Shown: positions 43,113-55,970, numbered from the stretch's first letter. The stretch: 64,000 nt of DNA from Euborellia annulipes (GCA_023213315.1 JAKCPI010005103.1:1-64000), one strand, 5' to 3'. Numbers and translations are program-made. Notes: generated by a model not told the origin, from the sequence alone.

Positions 43113-45542
43113 TTTTTGTTATTTTTTTCATCAACTACTTGCCTTTTACATTGCACTAATAATAAAAATTTGGGAATTAAAGTAGATAAAACAATAGCGG
43201 TTTTTGAATTCAGAAATTCTATGCATATAACCTTTCTCTATGCTGAATGACAAAAATTTTTCTATTCCGTTATGAAAGAGTGATTTGTGATGTTGAATAA
43301 ATGAACCACTACTTTTTCAATGAATAAATCATGTTTAGACATAAATAGTTAAAGGCAGGCTGGATATTAAGTTATTCTTTATAATAAAAGGTATGAATAG
43401 ATAATTAGTTCTAGTTAGATATAAAAGAAATGTTCAGAAAAGTAAAAACCACCCGGTTTATATTTGTTTGTTTAGTGAGCTTTTCAAAAAGATTATTGAA
43501 TTTACATATCGTGTAAAAGATTTAAATAATGAAGTTCTATCAAATTATTATTCTTCGCATTAAAAATAATGATTGATAATATTAATGAAAATCAGTCTTC
43601 ATCAATTATTTATTTATTTTATCAATTATTTATACTAGGCCTATTAAAAAAAAAAAACAATTGAATTTATTTTTCTTCTTACATTTATAATTTATTTATT
43701 TTTATTATACCTGTCGGTTATGGACTTTATCTAGGGAATTTTACTTTTTTACTAACCTGACTTTAGTTCTACCTTCCCTTCATTTTTTTTTAACTCTTCC
43801 CTTTTTCCTTTTTTAGAATTTTTATTATTTTCAAATTTCTGGATATTTTTCAATCAATTTCTCCATAAACCTGTCTAATTTTATATTATTCGTGTTTCCC
43901 AATAATATTTCTTTATCCAAGTTATTTTACAAGAGTTTTATGAACTACTATGTTCAAACGTCTATTGAATTGACTAATATGTTGGTTAATAATTATATTT
44001 AGGGTGTTTTTTTGACCCTAATTTTTTGCCAACTTTATTCATCAAAATAGATTCCTATAAATTAAATTTTTTATAGACATTACTTTCGTTTGTATTAACA
44101 AAATAACATAATTAATTAAATTAATAATCCTTTTATTAAATTTCATTCAAAATATTATAAATTATTTTAAAACATAACACCTGCATATAGTTATAAAATT
44201 TGATCTGGTCCCCGAATAAATCTTTTCAGTTACATTTTTCTGATTATAAAATGTCTTGAATTTTAGTTTCTCGTATTATTTTTACTTTCCGGTATTAAAT
44301 TTTGGAATAACCTATATTTACCTAAAAATTTCTAATTTTTTTTATTCTTTTACTATGATACAGTAGCCTACATAATTTTAAACAACGCATTTTTTCTAAA
44401 ATTGAATCGTTTTTGAGATTATCACGAATTTTTACAAAATCGATGACAGATAACTCCCAATTTATTTTTTTATTTTATAAATCTTTCATTTTAAACAAGT
44501 ATGTTATAATTTCCGAAGGATAAAAATGTATTCTCTTAATATTGAAATAGCATTTTATCCAATAGATTTCATAACATCCTTGAGTTAGTTAAATTGTTTC
44601 TAAAGATTCTTTCAAACTTAATTTAGCTTATCCGGAAAATATTCCTTAGAAATTCATTCAAATTCTTCCATTTCCCATCTTAACGATGGCAAAAACGAAA
44701 ATCATTAAAATTATATTCAATAACTCTTTTCACGTTATTTTTAAAATCGGGGATATAGGTATTGTTTACTAAAATAGTGATCAAATTCTATTTTGAACCC
44801 TTTTCTCTTAGTTTGAAAGGGTTCACTGAATCATTTCCATAAGCTGCCTCTCTGCGGATTTAATAACCAAGTTTCTAACGCATCGGAAGTTTCCAACTCC
44901 AAGTGGGAAACTGGCTGAACTTAAACTGGGTGCATTAATCGATTTTATTAAATTTAATGGTACTTGGAAAAAGAATTTCATGATTTATTCATACTTTTCA
45001 TCCCTATTATAAGATTTTTTTTTTAAATTATATTCAATAAAAAATTTTCATAACGTACTAGAATGAGCATTAAAAACTCTAAATTAGAATAGGACAGCTA
45101 TGTCCAGTACAGATCATTCCCCTCTCTTATAATATTTTGGAACATAAACTTCTCTGAGTACTTATAAAGAATATCTAATTAAAATGTTTTCAAGCACGCT
45201 TCACATACTCTCTTACTACTATTTTGTGTTATATTTATTTTACAAAGAGAATAATAACTTGGATAAATATAAATAAAAAGAGTTTCTCCTCCTTATAACT
45301 GTAGATAATAATAACATGTTGATAAAAAAAAAATTGTTGAAAAAAATCCACGTCGTTTCCGGTAACGAAAAAATTTAATTTATTTTTAATCTCACGTCAC
45401 ATTAGATAGACATATTTATAGTTTATAATCTTAAGAATAATTTGATTTAAAAATTTAATTATTTTGAATGATAAATGAAAAAAATCTTCTATTAAAAAAT
45501 AGGCATTATACTAATAATATATTATTAATTAAAGAATAACAT
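43113..45542. other. Long AT-rich stretch, no feature seen
   Basis: About 2.4 kb without recognised repeats, RNA or credible coding frames. The slightly GC-richer piece near 44830-44935 has no frame. Confidence 0.3.
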
Positions 45543-45978
45543 GTGTCAAATTTTTATCTTCATTTTCAATTCCAAGGTTGTTTGAGTGATAGTTCATTAA
45601 CCATCGATCTTATTTATCGTTCCTTTATTTGTATATTTTTTTCTCTCGATATAAAATTTCATTTGACCATTGATTCTTTCTTATCTCTTATGAATGGCAA
45701 TCGAAGAAACGATAAACCCAATGAAATTGCCAAATAAACCATTTGCAGTTCTTCGTTCATTCATAAGTTGGCAAATAAAATCTTCATTCAACCTCGTTGA
45801 TGTAGAGTCGCAATTATTATATAAACTAAAACAAACTACAGGCGTTCCACAAGCTGATTGCCCGGGGTCACCAATCCCGAACTTTCGCCGTGTGGCATCA
45901 CTTAACCGCAACGATTGTGGTGTGGTGATTGTTGCTCTCCTCCGTTGCCAGGCCCCCCGGCATTTTTTTATTATTTAA
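45543..45978. other. Block with overlapping frames on both strands, unrecognised
   Basis: Plus-strand frames of 64 codons (45543) and 94 codons (45694-45978) and a minus-strand frame of 76 codons (45681-45911) overlap in DNA that is GC-richer at its right end (GCCCGGGGTCACCAATCCCG... CCGTTGCCAGGCCCCCCGG). No domain is recognised in any. It might be a conserved noncoding element, an exon or an old repeat. Confidence 0.3.
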
Positions 45979-47274
45979 GTAACTCTGAAGCTAAACTGTT
46001 CATTTCTTTAAATTTATTTAAGTTTTTTTGTCTGGAATTAAACTTTTAATATTTACACAAGTTCAAAATACAACGGCATATAATAAAACAAATTTTGATT
46101 TGACTCTCAATTTAGATTATGAAGCAAGAACCTTGACTCTATTACAAGAGCCACAAAAGGATTTTGTTTATCATTCAAATTTATAATTCTTAATCTTAAT
46201 TCTCATTTTAATGATTTAAAATTCACCTCTTTTAGTAGCTTTATATATAAATGAATAATTGATTATAGGAAAAAATATTATAAAAGATACGCATATTTCA
46301 AATCTTTCAACAAAGTCACAAATTTAAGATAAGTACATATTTGTTTTTAAAACAACTCACAGAAAGCCGCAAAGGATATACGCTTGGCTTAAGAAAAAAC
46401 TCAGCCTCTAAATAAAACTTCTAAAAGTTTATTTTTATATGCAAAAAATAAAATAAAATTGTTAAAGAAGGTGCTGATCTGTTATTATACATCATTTACT
46501 TACTATTATTATTTATAATTACTTCAACAATTTATACTCTAGGCTATATCGACACTTAATTAGATAATCAACCAGGTATTATTAAATATTCTTGGTTACA
46601 TTTCCTCTCACACAATAATCGCTCTTAATTTTTTAACAAGCTAGGCAATTAGACCTTGGCACTCATGCACCTACCCAGTGGGCTCTACCCCGTTGATTCT
46701 CGTTGAATAGCATCTCATTTTTTTTAACAAATATTTTTGTTCAGTTTGACGATTATTAAAATGGTTGATTTCTTATAGAATACTTATTCCTTAGCTATAT
46801 TGAAATGGTCGATATTTCTATTTTAATTACATTGCCTTTATATTTAATTAACCTGCGATGATCAGCATTTATATACTTGACTTCAACTACTGATTATTTA
46901 ACCCCTGTATTGTACTGAAGGAGTCATTTAAACTTCGAAACATCGACATATAACAGGAGGAATTAATCCTAATTATCTCCAACTGTTTTTTATTGATACT
47001 TACCTCATCTTGTTTGATACATTTAAAAGGTTATGTATTTAGTTTATCAAAAACAAAGCATTTCAAAAAATAAGTAACGTTTCTGTTTTTGAGTGGTATA
47101 CCCTTCAGAGATAGTATTATGCCCGCAAAAGATCGGATTTAGAAAAGGCGAAATTACTACTACTACTTTAGCTATCTAATTTTATCTCTTGCCCTTTAAA
47201 AAATAACAAGATTTCTAGATTAAAATTCAACTAATCCAATGTTGTATGTTTTAATTGAATATTAAATAACAAAA
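45979..47274. other. AT-rich DNA with weak motifs
   Basis: ACTGAAGGAGTCATTTAAAC TTCGAAACATCG at 46915-46946 recalls the hammerhead-like layout, but its outer helix does not pair adjacent to the core. Nothing else recognised. Confidence 0.3.
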
Positions 47275-47316
47275 ATACTTTCTCTATATTTCATATATTG
47301 GGTAAGAGAAAGTAAT
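47275..47316. repeat. C-element terminal palindrome, solo
   Basis: ATACTTTCTCTATATTTCAT then ATTGGGTAAGAGAAAGTA, with no further C-element sequence on either side. Confidence 0.55.
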
Positions 47317-48598
47317 AAAAGTATTATGAATAATTAAAGTTGTGGTGTGCCAAATGAACAATTGTAGGAAAAGGTAAATCGCCAAGATTATGCACTAAAT
47401 AAAGATCAATTTCAATGAGTTTTATCATTCGTATATTTCGGATCCTTCATAATCGATTGAAAAACTTATTAACATTGTGAGTTTTAGAGAGACAATTATG
47501 TTGTTACAATAATATTTAAGTTTTTTCTTAAAAACATACGGATTATAAATATATTAATAAAACTCCCCGAAATTAATTTTTATTTATTGCCAAAATCTTA
47601 GTGATTTACCTTTTCATTGAGTATATTGAATGTCTTTAACATAGAGAAATAGCTAAAGAGAAAAAATATTATTTATAATAACTCTATATCACCAAATATT
47701 TTATTTTGACCCAACATTAGAATTGATTTGACACTTCTGCCTCTCTTTAGATTAGTCATTTTCGCATATATTCTTTCAAAGTGTGACTTTAATTCTCTTA
47801 TAATCTTAAATAGCCATTTCAACTTGATGACCTTCTCTTTAATTTCGAACCTCTTCAATAAAAAAAGACAGATGGGATCATTAATAGCAGCCGAATAAAT
47901 TAAAACATTTACTACAATTAGTATATATGTTTTTCCTCTCCCTTAAAAATAAACATCTTTTCATATTCAAAATTTATATATTTTTGCTCAGATTACAACA
48001 TAATTTATGAACTAGGAGAAAGTTTTTATAGGAGTTCTAGGGTTGTTAGGGTTTTTAAATTTATTTAAAAAACTTTTTTTATATAAATTATCTTTAATGG
48101 GTATGTTTAGCCTAAATATCTGACTACATATGTTATACTTATAATATATCGATATTTAGAGGAAATTAATCGGATCAATTTAAAACACTAAACCAGTCAG
48201 AGGGATATTGAACAGGATATTAAACAAGATTCAAGTGATAATCATATCTATTTATGATACATTCATTACAAGAAAACATATCTTTCTAAATCTGATATTT
48301 TTAAATGAAATTTTGGTTTTATTTGGAAATATATTTACCCAAAGGTATAGATAGATCTGTCAGGTCAAATTCTTAGCACACACGTCTCGATTTACATTAT
48401 TACTCCTGATTTTTCTTAGATATCTTCATTGATCTCACAAAAAGAAGGGTTTTTTGAGATTTTCAAAAACGACTTTTGCTACCTTTTTGGCTCTTTTTTA
48501 ATCAAAAAGCGACTTTTTTCAAATTTGTTAATATATATTTTTTAATTTTGCATTTTCGGCTACTGAGGCCATTTAGTGTTGTTTTTTTTTTTAATTTA
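47317..48598. other. AT-rich DNA, no feature seen
   Basis: A 61-codon minus-strand frame (47673-47858) lacks domain features. CGGCTACTGAGGCCATTTAG near 48553 may be an extra SINE tail piece. Confidence 0.3.
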
Positions 48599-48753
48599 TT
48601 TAACGTCTTTTTCGGCATCTGAGGCCATTTAGACACTGTCCCAATTTATTGATTTGTATCCAATTCAATTGAAATAAATTTTTCGTCTGAGACGGGATGC
48701 GAACCCTCGTTCTTTGGCACCAGAAGCTATTGCCCTACCTCTGAGCCATAGGT
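48599..48753 (-). repeat. tRNA-derived SINE-B
   Basis: Minus strand: GACCTATGGCTCAGAGGTAG (A-box-like TGGCTCAGAGGTAGGGCA), B box GGTTCGCATCCCGTCTC, a short hairpin region (ATTTATTTCAATTGAATTGG), then AATGGCCTCAGATGCCGAAA. The tail is shared with SINE-A, while the tRNA head differs. Confidence 0.7.
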
Positions 48754-48936
48754 CCATGGTGAAACAACCTAAGATGGGAAAAAATTTCTCTCTATTTACC
48801 GCCCCTTGAACTCATATTTTAATACACCCAGCAAATGACTCGCAAACAGCTCTGGAGTGAACATTTCCCTATCTTCATGAAAATTAAATAATATATGGAA
48901 TATTGCAAAATAAATATTAAAAAAATTTTAATTAAT

Positions 48937-49277
48937 TTTTACTTTCTCTTACCTATATATGTAGACTATAGGCCTATATATAGAAGTATTGGATTCATGC
49001 CAGAAATGCAATTTCGAGATTTTGATGGAAATACATGTTTTGAGGTCATCCGAGTCCAAAAAAATTGGGTCCCGCCAAGGGCGGATCCAGAGGTGTTTCT
49101 GGGGGCAAGGAAGTTCAAATTTTATATTTGAGTTAGGCACCCCCCCCCCCCCTTCAAGAAATGAAATTAAGCTTTTGAACAAAATCGGCCAAAAAGTACT
49201 AGTACTTAACTTATTCACGTTTTTCGATTTTTTAAAATTCACTCTAACGATTTTGATTTAAATTCAAAAATCAACAT
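48937..49277 (-). mobile_element. C-element with a replaced central segment
   Basis: TTACTTTCTCTTACCTATAT palindrome end, ATTTCGAGATTTTGATGGAA, then a foreign-looking piece (CCCGCCAAGGGCGGATCCAG AGG... GGGGGCAAGGAAG), then TTTATATTTGAGTTAGGCAC, an oligo-C tract, AAAATCGGCCAAAAAGTACT and ACTCTAACGATTTTGATTTA. The last hairpin is absent. Confidence 0.7.
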
Positions 49278-49591
49278 TAAATTTTTTTTTTGTTTATTTA
49301 ATTAAATTCTAATCTATTCTAAGATTAAATTCTAAAGAACTCTACCATATTTTGGATATCGAGAGATAAGTTCTCTATTTCTTTCTCATATTATTTATTG
49401 TTAAAAATGACAGCGACTTTTTAAAGACTTTTTTGACAAAAACAGACATTATACTGACTATTTTGCTCAAAAAGAATAGACTTTAAAGGCGATTTTTTTC
49501 CGAAAATAAGGGACTTTTTCCGGTCTCTAATTATAACTTACAAAGAGAGAAAAATTTATTGACTTAGCAATTCATTCAAATGTATTTCGTT

Positions 49592-49823
49592 TTTAAACAC
49601 ACTTTTTTCCCATTCACACTCACATTCACACATTCTTTTAGGCAACTCAGGCCATATAAGACTTTTACGATATCCGTTATTGATTATTATACGTATTGGG
49701 GTCCAGGCATTCTTATTTAAGCCATTTGGTATCCAAATCGCTTAAATAAAATCATCGGACTGCCTGGGATCCGAACCCGTGACTTTTGGTATACGAGGTC
49801 CCCTCACACCAAGTCCCGAGGGC
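49592..49823 (-). repeat. tRNA-derived SINE-A, near full length
   Basis: Minus strand: GCCCTCGGGACTTGGTGTGA head, B box ACGGGTTCGGATCCCAGG, hairpin ATTTAAGCGATTTGG/CCAAATGGCTTAAAT, CCTGGACCCC, CGGATATCGTAAAAGTCTTA, GCCTAAAAGAATGTGTG tail. Confidence 0.78.
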
Positions 49824-50148
49824 ATCAAACATAATTTATAAAAGGATATTTTCAAAAGTGTGAAACTTATTTTATTTTTGTCTTCATTGATAACTTAGTT
49901 ATTTAATATTTTCATTTTTTAGCCTATCTAGTCACTCTAGCTTGTAATGCTCTGGTAGTAATTCATAAAACCCCTTGAAAGTAGTCAACACACCATACCC
50001 CCCGTCTTGCAATTTAGTCGAATCGAGCGCCTCACATTCTTTATTCATCATAATCGTCGATTAGACAGATTATCGTTTCACTCATATTGTTTGTTTTTAT
50101 TTTTTTTTAATCTATCAGCTGTCTGAATACAAAAGTAAACGGAATTTC

Positions 50149-50184
<36 letters not shown>

Positions 50185-51540
50185 AATTCCTTCAGTTTAT
50201 ATTATGAAATTTTATGCTGTATATTCTACATTTTTTGACATCTGTCATTTGAATGAAAAATATGCCTAATATCTTTAACTTCAAAATTTTTATTTATTAG
50301 TTTATCATATCAGACTCGTAAATTACTTTTTTTCTAATACTTTATTAGTCTCAATTATCTTCTTTAACATTCTCTTTAAACTACTTTTTTCCTGATACTT
50401 TATTTTTCATTAAGACGTAACGGGTTTCTTTGTTTTTCTGGGACTTCATTTCAAAGACTTAAAGACTACAAGTTAATACGGGATGTAATTCGAATCTCTT
50501 TGTTGTTTAGTTTATGTTTTAGGCCTATATCTTGATTCATAATGTCTACTTAAAATAAAAGTACTAATTACTGTACCTAAAATATTAATACTAATAATCA
50601 CTTTGGTTTGCTTCGATTGCTGAGTCCTTAATTATTTAAATTATATTTATTAATATTTTGACGAATATAATATTGTTTAAGAAGCGGAAAAAGAAAAAAA
50701 ATATTAAAAAAGTTAAAAAAATAAATAAAATTAGCTATTTTGATATAGCGACTTGATCCACAAATTAATGTTAAAAAATATCAATATCGTTTTATAATTG
50801 TTTTTCATCATTTTTTTTATATAGTCTATTTATATAAAATTTTGCAAATTCTTACGAGATAAAATAGAAGTGAGCAATCGACTTTGTTCCGTTGACCCTT
50901 CTGCCCATTTGCTTCCATAAAGCTTTTATACTCGTATATATATGAGAGCAAAAGAGCGAAAAAGAGAGAAAGAGAGGCACATAGCCACGGGTTCAGAGAA
51001 CGCAACTGTATTGCCTGAAGCCGTTACAGGCGTTTCACTCCGGCTACTGATCCTGATCGATGCTTCTTTTCACGATCGAAAACATGTGCCCCCCCCCCAC
51101 ACAACAGAGGAAGGATTCCACTTGAGATCACTCATTGTCTTTCTTGTTGCTCGAAAAAATGAATTCAACCTTAAAAATTGGTCAAATAATATTTTATATT
51201 GATTTGTTATATTCTTTTTAATACTCTTGCAATTGTGGCATTCACAGTAGTTCGCTTCCTGTCTTGAATGGAAATTCATTTGGTATTAGAATATGGATGA
51301 CAATTTTTTTTATAAAATATTTTGCGAGATGAGTTTTTGATTGGAAATAGCCGCGCTTCCTGATCTGGAACCTTATTTCCCTTTTCAAGTGAAATACCGC
51401 TTTTTTTTTTTTACCACCTAAGCATATAATCTATAAAATACGTATTACTAGTATAATTTCACTCAGTCAAGAAGATACCTTACGTTTTCAATGTCATTTA
51501 CCAAAACTAAGACTACAACACTGATTTTTTTTTTAATAAA
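49824..51540. other. AT-rich DNA with a long poly(A) and one GA-rich block
   Basis: Poly(A) of about 30 at 50154-50183. At 50926-51110 TATACTCGTATATATATGAG is followed by AAAGAGAGAAAGAGAG and a GC-richer stretch with an 86-codon frame of no recognised domain. TATA plus GA repeats could mark a promoter, but this is weak. Confidence 0.3.
50154..50183. repeat. Poly(A) tract
   Basis: Continuous A run; no retroelement body recognised before it. Confidence 0.8.
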
Positions 51541-51583
51541 TAAAACATTCACAATTTTTTCTCATTCACACTCACATTTATAG
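51541..51583 (-). repeat. SINE-A tail fragment
   Basis: AAAACATTCACAATTTTTTC then CTCATTCACACTCACATTTA, the reverse complement of the SINE-A tail, followed by an unrelated G/C-tract repeat (51590-51640). Confidence 0.55.
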
Positions 51584-51679
51584 GCATAGCCACGGGGGGG
51601 GGGAGAGATTTGAGGGTTCAACCCCCTCCCCCCCCAATGGACCCACCCAATGGCAAAACATTTTTTCAATAATGTCGAA

Positions 51680-51960
51680 TCATGTCCAATTGTGTTTTGT
51701 CTCCTCGGTGTGCGTTGACCCATAGAAAAGCATAATTCGTTCCAGAATTATACTCGTAAAACGAAACACTCGTTAAGCGAAACAATAACATTCTCCCCAT
51801 AGAGGTGTCCCCGCCATGGCACAGACTGATGTAACCTGCACACAATCCGGGCCTTCCTCGCCTCTCGTTATGCGAAAAGTCGCTAGTTAAGCAAGTCATT
51901 CTTTTACAATTTGTTTTGCTCGTTATGAGAGGTGTTCGCTAAGCGAGGTTCTACTGTATT
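51680..51960 (-). repeat. pogo/Tigger-like terminal part
   Basis: On the minus strand it begins TACAGTAGAACCTCGCTTAG then CGAACACC, a CAGTAGAACCTCGCTTA-type end beside TA, typical of pogo/Tigger elements. It continues with several CGTTA(T/A)GCGA-like strings. The opposite end is not seen, so it is a remnant or solo end. The 77-codon frame on this strand has no transposase features. Confidence 0.45.
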
Positions 51961-52099
51961 AGGTTCCTTTGAAAATTTTTTAGAGGCCTACAATAATCCT
52001 ATCTTTACACACAATTTTTTATTTATATCTATCTACATCTACTCGTATGCATTTCCTTAAGTTGTTTTGAGTCTGCGCTAATGTCCAATAAGATAGTTG

Positions 52100-52124
52100 A
52101 AAAAAAAAAAAAAAAAAAAAAAAA
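52100..52124. repeat. Poly(A) tract
   Basis: Continuous A run followed by an oligo-G tract at 52152. Confidence 0.75.
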
Positions 52125-52654
52125 CGAGAAATTCGCCTATGCGATAAAAAAGGGGGGGGGCCCAAAATAATTTAAACATATACTATATTAATAACTAAAT
52201 TTATATCTTGTAATAATTCTTTTTCACTTAATTTCTTTCTAAATAATTATATGCTTCTTTGCATAAATCAGTGATAGCAATATGAATAGTAATCTTTTAA
52301 CTCAAAGCCAAGGCCGTTAGACCGTGAGATTGATATGCGTAAATTCTATTCGAATGTTTTTGTTTATTTATAAACATGCGCTGAATAGTGATGTAAATGT
52401 AAAAAAATAAAAAAATTTTACAAAAAAAAAAATCGATTTATGTAAATAAATTATGGCATCGCTAAAGAAAATGCTGGCACATTTTTAATGCAATTTGAAG
52501 AATAACCGAAACATATTTTTTTTAAACAGTTAAAATTTACTTATCATTAGATATATAATTTATTAAAAATTGACTATTATTTTAATTTTTTTTATTAATT
52601 TAAAATCTTCGGCATCTTCCCCATTTTACTTTTTTTCTAAATAAATTATTTTTT
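52125..52654. other. AT-rich DNA, no feature seen
   Basis: CTTCGGCATCTTCCCCATTT near 52609 may be a SINE tail piece. Nothing else recognised. Confidence 0.3.
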
Positions 52655-52765
52655 TAAGTCTTCGCCATCTTAGGCCATTTAAACTCAGGCATATTTATTT
52701 GTACCATTTGGTATCCAAATGATATAAATAAATTTCTCCTCCTGTCTGGAGTCCGAAATCACTCC
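52655..52765 (-). repeat. SINE copy, variant hairpin
   Basis: GTCTTCGCCATCTTAGGCCA tail, CTCAGGCATATTTATTTGTA, hairpin ATTTGTACCATTTGG/CCAAATGATATAAAT with changes on both arms, then CTGTCTGGAGTCCGAAATCA as a decayed B-box region. Confidence 0.6.
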
Positions 52766-53727
52766 CCTTAACTTTTCTATTGTTAATATTTTTTCTACCT
52801 CTCGGTCACGAATGGGGTTTCTAAATTAATTGATATCGAATAGAAAAATTTTCAATGCCAAGAAAGGGAACCGATCACTTGGTCCGTAGAACTTTATTTA
52901 TAATGACAATATTGACGATTTTTTTTCTCAAGGTTATGTCAAAGTTCGTAAAGGTAAAAAAAAAAATATTACTAAATTTTTTTTTTAATGGAATAAAAAT
53001 TTTTTTTCTTCAGAACTCTCATTTAGTTTGATTGTTAATTACAAATGTAAAAATTATTTTATTTAAAAGTGCTAAAATCCATATTGAATTCAAAGCTTTC
53101 CCTTTCAAACTATAATTCAAAACAAAATATTAATCTTTATGTTTATATTAATCCCCATATATAACAAATAATATCCACATTAAACCTCCCTTGATTACTT
53201 TGGGATGTTTAGAGAAGCCATTAAAACGACATCTTTGCCCAAATAACACTAACACATCATCACTTCTCTTTACTCTCATCATTAATTCTCTCCCTCGGTC
53301 ATTTTATCCTAATTGAAACTAGACTCCCTATATTGTATTTTAATACAGTCCAGGCTACTCATTGAATTAACTAACGAAGAAATTTATTTACAAACAAGTA
53401 TTTTATTTTTGAATTAAACTTATATAGCCGATTAGAAGTTAAAGACTTTGTAAACTCTTGTGTCTCAACTCTTCTTCTAGAAAGTTTTTCAACTTTGTTA
53501 TTTATTCTTAATAGCATAGAACTGTTTTTAAAAATCTTAATTCCAATTTTTTGATTAAGTTATCTTATTAATCAAATCACATTTATAATATTAATATTTA
53601 GCTGCCGGACAAATGGATATTTTATACTCTAATTGATTCGTTTACTTTTTTTTTCTTTAAATGGAGACAACTTTATCTTTGTAACATTCAATGATGACTT
53701 AATTTTTCTCTAATTATTTGAATTTTT
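52766..53727. other. AT-rich DNA, no feature seen
   Basis: No recognised repeat or credible frame. Confidence 0.3.
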
Positions 53728-53895
53728 TTTTCTCTTATTCTATATATGAAATATATATACAAAGTATTGCAATCATGTCAAAAATTCGATGTCGAGATTT
53801 GTTTTGAGTTCCAAAGTGGGTCTCTCCTCGAACTCGTGTAAATAAGCTTTTAAACAAAATATTAATATTAGTCCTTTACTGTTGTACTTACATGT
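53728..53895 (-). mobile_element. C-element, heavily deleted
   Basis: CTCTTATTCTATATATGAAA, ATCATGTCAAAAATTCGATG, GTCGAGATTTGTTTTGAG, CTCGTGTAAATAAGCTTTTA and TTTACTGTTGTACTT, with several internal gaps. Confidence 0.6.
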
Positions 53896-53979
53896 GTAAT
53901 TAGGCGTTAACTTACATTGTATAATTATTACTCAGAGTTAATAAGGAATCAATTCATAAAATATAAAGAATGCATTTAA

Positions 53980-54665
53980 TATTACTTTCTCTTACCTCTA
54001 TATATGTTAAAATATATGGAGAGAGAAAGTATTGGTTTCATGTCAAAAATTTGATGGATATACCCTTTTTGAGGTCCCCTGAATCAAAACAAGTGATTTT
54101 CGCAACATGGTCTGTCTGTGAACAAAATATTTCAAGAACGGAAAGAACTAGGAGATTGAAATTTTATATTTAAGTTAGGCATCCCTCTGGCACGTGACAC
54201 GAAGCTTTTGAACAAAATCGGCCTTAAATAAGAATGCCTGGACCCTAAATAATATATATTCATAACGGTTATCGTAAATGTCTTATATGGCCTGAGTTGC
54301 CGAAAAGACAGTGTGAATGTGTGTGTGAGTGATAAAAAAGTGTGAATGTTTAAAAAAAAAAAAAAAAAAGGCCAAAGAGTAGTAGTACTTTACTGATGTA
54401 CTTTTTCAGTTTTTTTTTTTTTTCGATTTTCCCAAAATTTGCTGCAACGATTTTGATTAAAATTCAAAAATCATAATTTTTTTAGATGCTCTTTCAAATG
54501 TATATTGTCATTTTTATCTCAAAATTGTGTACTTCAGAGAAAGATAAGAGAAATAGTAACAAAATATAAATATTTTCTCATGTTTTTTTTGAATTCTAAT
54601 TTATCGGCGGAAACTAAATATATCTGGACCCAAAAAATCTGGTGCGACCAGTCACATCAGATTTT
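53980..54665 (-). mobile_element. C-element split by a SINE
   Basis: Palindrome end TTACTTTCTCTTACCTCTAT, ATGTCAAAAATTTGATGGAT, TCAAGAACGGAAAGAACTAG, AACAAAATCGGCC, then the SINE, then GGCCAAAGAGTAGTAGTACT, AGATGCTCTTTCAAATG and a shortened final hairpin (AATCTGGTGCGACCAGTCAC ATCAGATT). Confidence 0.8.
54224..54369 (+). repeat. SINE-A inserted at GGCC of a C-element
   Basis: Starts TTAAATAAGAATGCCTGGAC, just 3' of the hairpin loop, and ends in poly(A). The target's GGCC is present on both sides (54220-54223 and 54370-54373), a short target duplication or microhomology. The intact target is known from other C-element copies, so the insertion is read directly. Confidence 0.8.
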
Positions 54666-55309
54666 TTTCATCTAATGTTTTAATCTGCGAGAAAAAAAAC
54701 TAGCTGCTTTTTACTTCTTTTAAAGATATAGTGAGAAAGTAATGCCATACAAAATCACTTATTCAATCATCATAATTATAATCATAATAGGCCGCCATAG
54801 CTCCCAACATTTATCAAGGATGTAATTTACACATGATTCTTCCACAAAAATAACATTTTCAAGATTTCTTGTTAAAAGTAATTTATTAATTACTTTTTTT
54901 TATTCTTTTTGAAATATTTTAATATTTTCAAGGTTAATTAAAAAAATCCATTTAAACAAGAGAAGAAATTTAATATCTTCAAATTAGAAGCTTTTCTTTA
55001 ACATTTAATTTCTCAGGCATCTAAAGCAAACAATAGACTTTCTTTTTTTATATCTTTGAGATATTATATATTAATTCACATTTAAGTAAATAGATTCCCA
55101 AATTGAAAACATTCTTTTTTTTTTTTTTAATAATAGCCTTTTAATGTTTCCTTACTTATACCTTTAATATTCCTCCTTAATTTATTACAATGATTTGTAA
55201 TAATTAAGTAAATACTTCTTAACGTTTTAACAACAATACTAGTTAGACTCTCTGTTGAGATTGTAGGTAGGATAAGTAAGGTTTATTTGAAGCTGACAAT
55301 GATTTTGCA
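54666..55309. other. AT-rich DNA, no feature seen
   Basis: No repeat or credible frame recognised. Confidence 0.3.
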
Positions 55310-55680
55310 TAGCAAAGTGTGCTTCAAACAATTTTGGGGACAAAATGAGAATAATCATTTTAAAGAGCATCTAAAAATTAATTGATTTTTGAGGTTTAAT
55401 CAAAATCGTTTTGAGAAAATCGAATTGATCGATCAGTACTTGTACTCATTGGCCGATTTTGATCAAAAATTTATTTTCATGCCTCATGGGTACCAAATTT
55501 AAATACAAAATTTAAGCCGCGTAGCTCTTATCGTTGTTGAGTTATTTTGTTCACAAACAGACAGACCATGTAACGAAAACAACTTTTTTCGAATCAGGGG
55601 AGCTCAAAACGTGTATATCCATAAAAATCTCGACATCGAATTTTTGACATGAATCCAATACTTTCTATATAAGTAAAAAT
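55310..55680 (+). mobile_element. C-element lacking its first half
   Basis: Begins AAGTGTGCTTCAAACAATTT, then AAAGAGCATCTAAAAATTAA, TTGGCCGATTTTGATCAAAA, ATTTTGTTCACAAACAGACA, CATGTAACGAAAACAACTTT and ATCTCGACATCGAATTTTTG. The terminal palindrome is reduced. Confidence 0.75.
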
Positions 55681-55737
55681 ATATATAAGCCCTGGTTCAA
55701 ATTTGAATAGAAAGGGGTTCATTTCAGTTCAACAACC

Positions 55738-55970
55738 AGATTTCATTCATTTCATTCACCCTCACCAAAATTTAAATTACAAAATAATTATATTATAGTA
55801 TTCGGGAAAGACAAGAAGAAAAAACACTTTTGTTTTATTTACATATAAATTGTTGAAAGACTTTTCTTTCTCTTCATTTTCTCAAAAATGCCACGTAATG
55901 CAATGTCTTGTCTTGAGAAATTGCCAATCGTTTTTCTTTCATTTCCAAAGTGACTTATCGGCCATCTTTA
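55738..55970 (+). repeat. Direct duplication G, copy 1
   Basis: CAGATTTCATTCATTTCATT, CACCCTCACCAAAATTTAAA, TATTCGGGAAAGACAAGAAG, AAAATGCCACGTAATGCAAT and TTATCGGCCATCTTTA. Repeated in the same direction at 56747-57000. A C-element begins exactly where this copy stops. Confidence 0.75.

Noticed and set aside
45694..45978. 94-codon frame that could be an exon
   Set aside because: Overlaps a minus-strand frame of similar length, no domain recognised, no clear splice sites on both sides. Kept only as an unassigned block.
46915..46946. CTGAAGGAGTC...CTTCGAAACATC as another hammerhead-like motif
   Set aside because: The CTGANGA box and cleavage triplet are altered and the outer helix does not pair next to the core.
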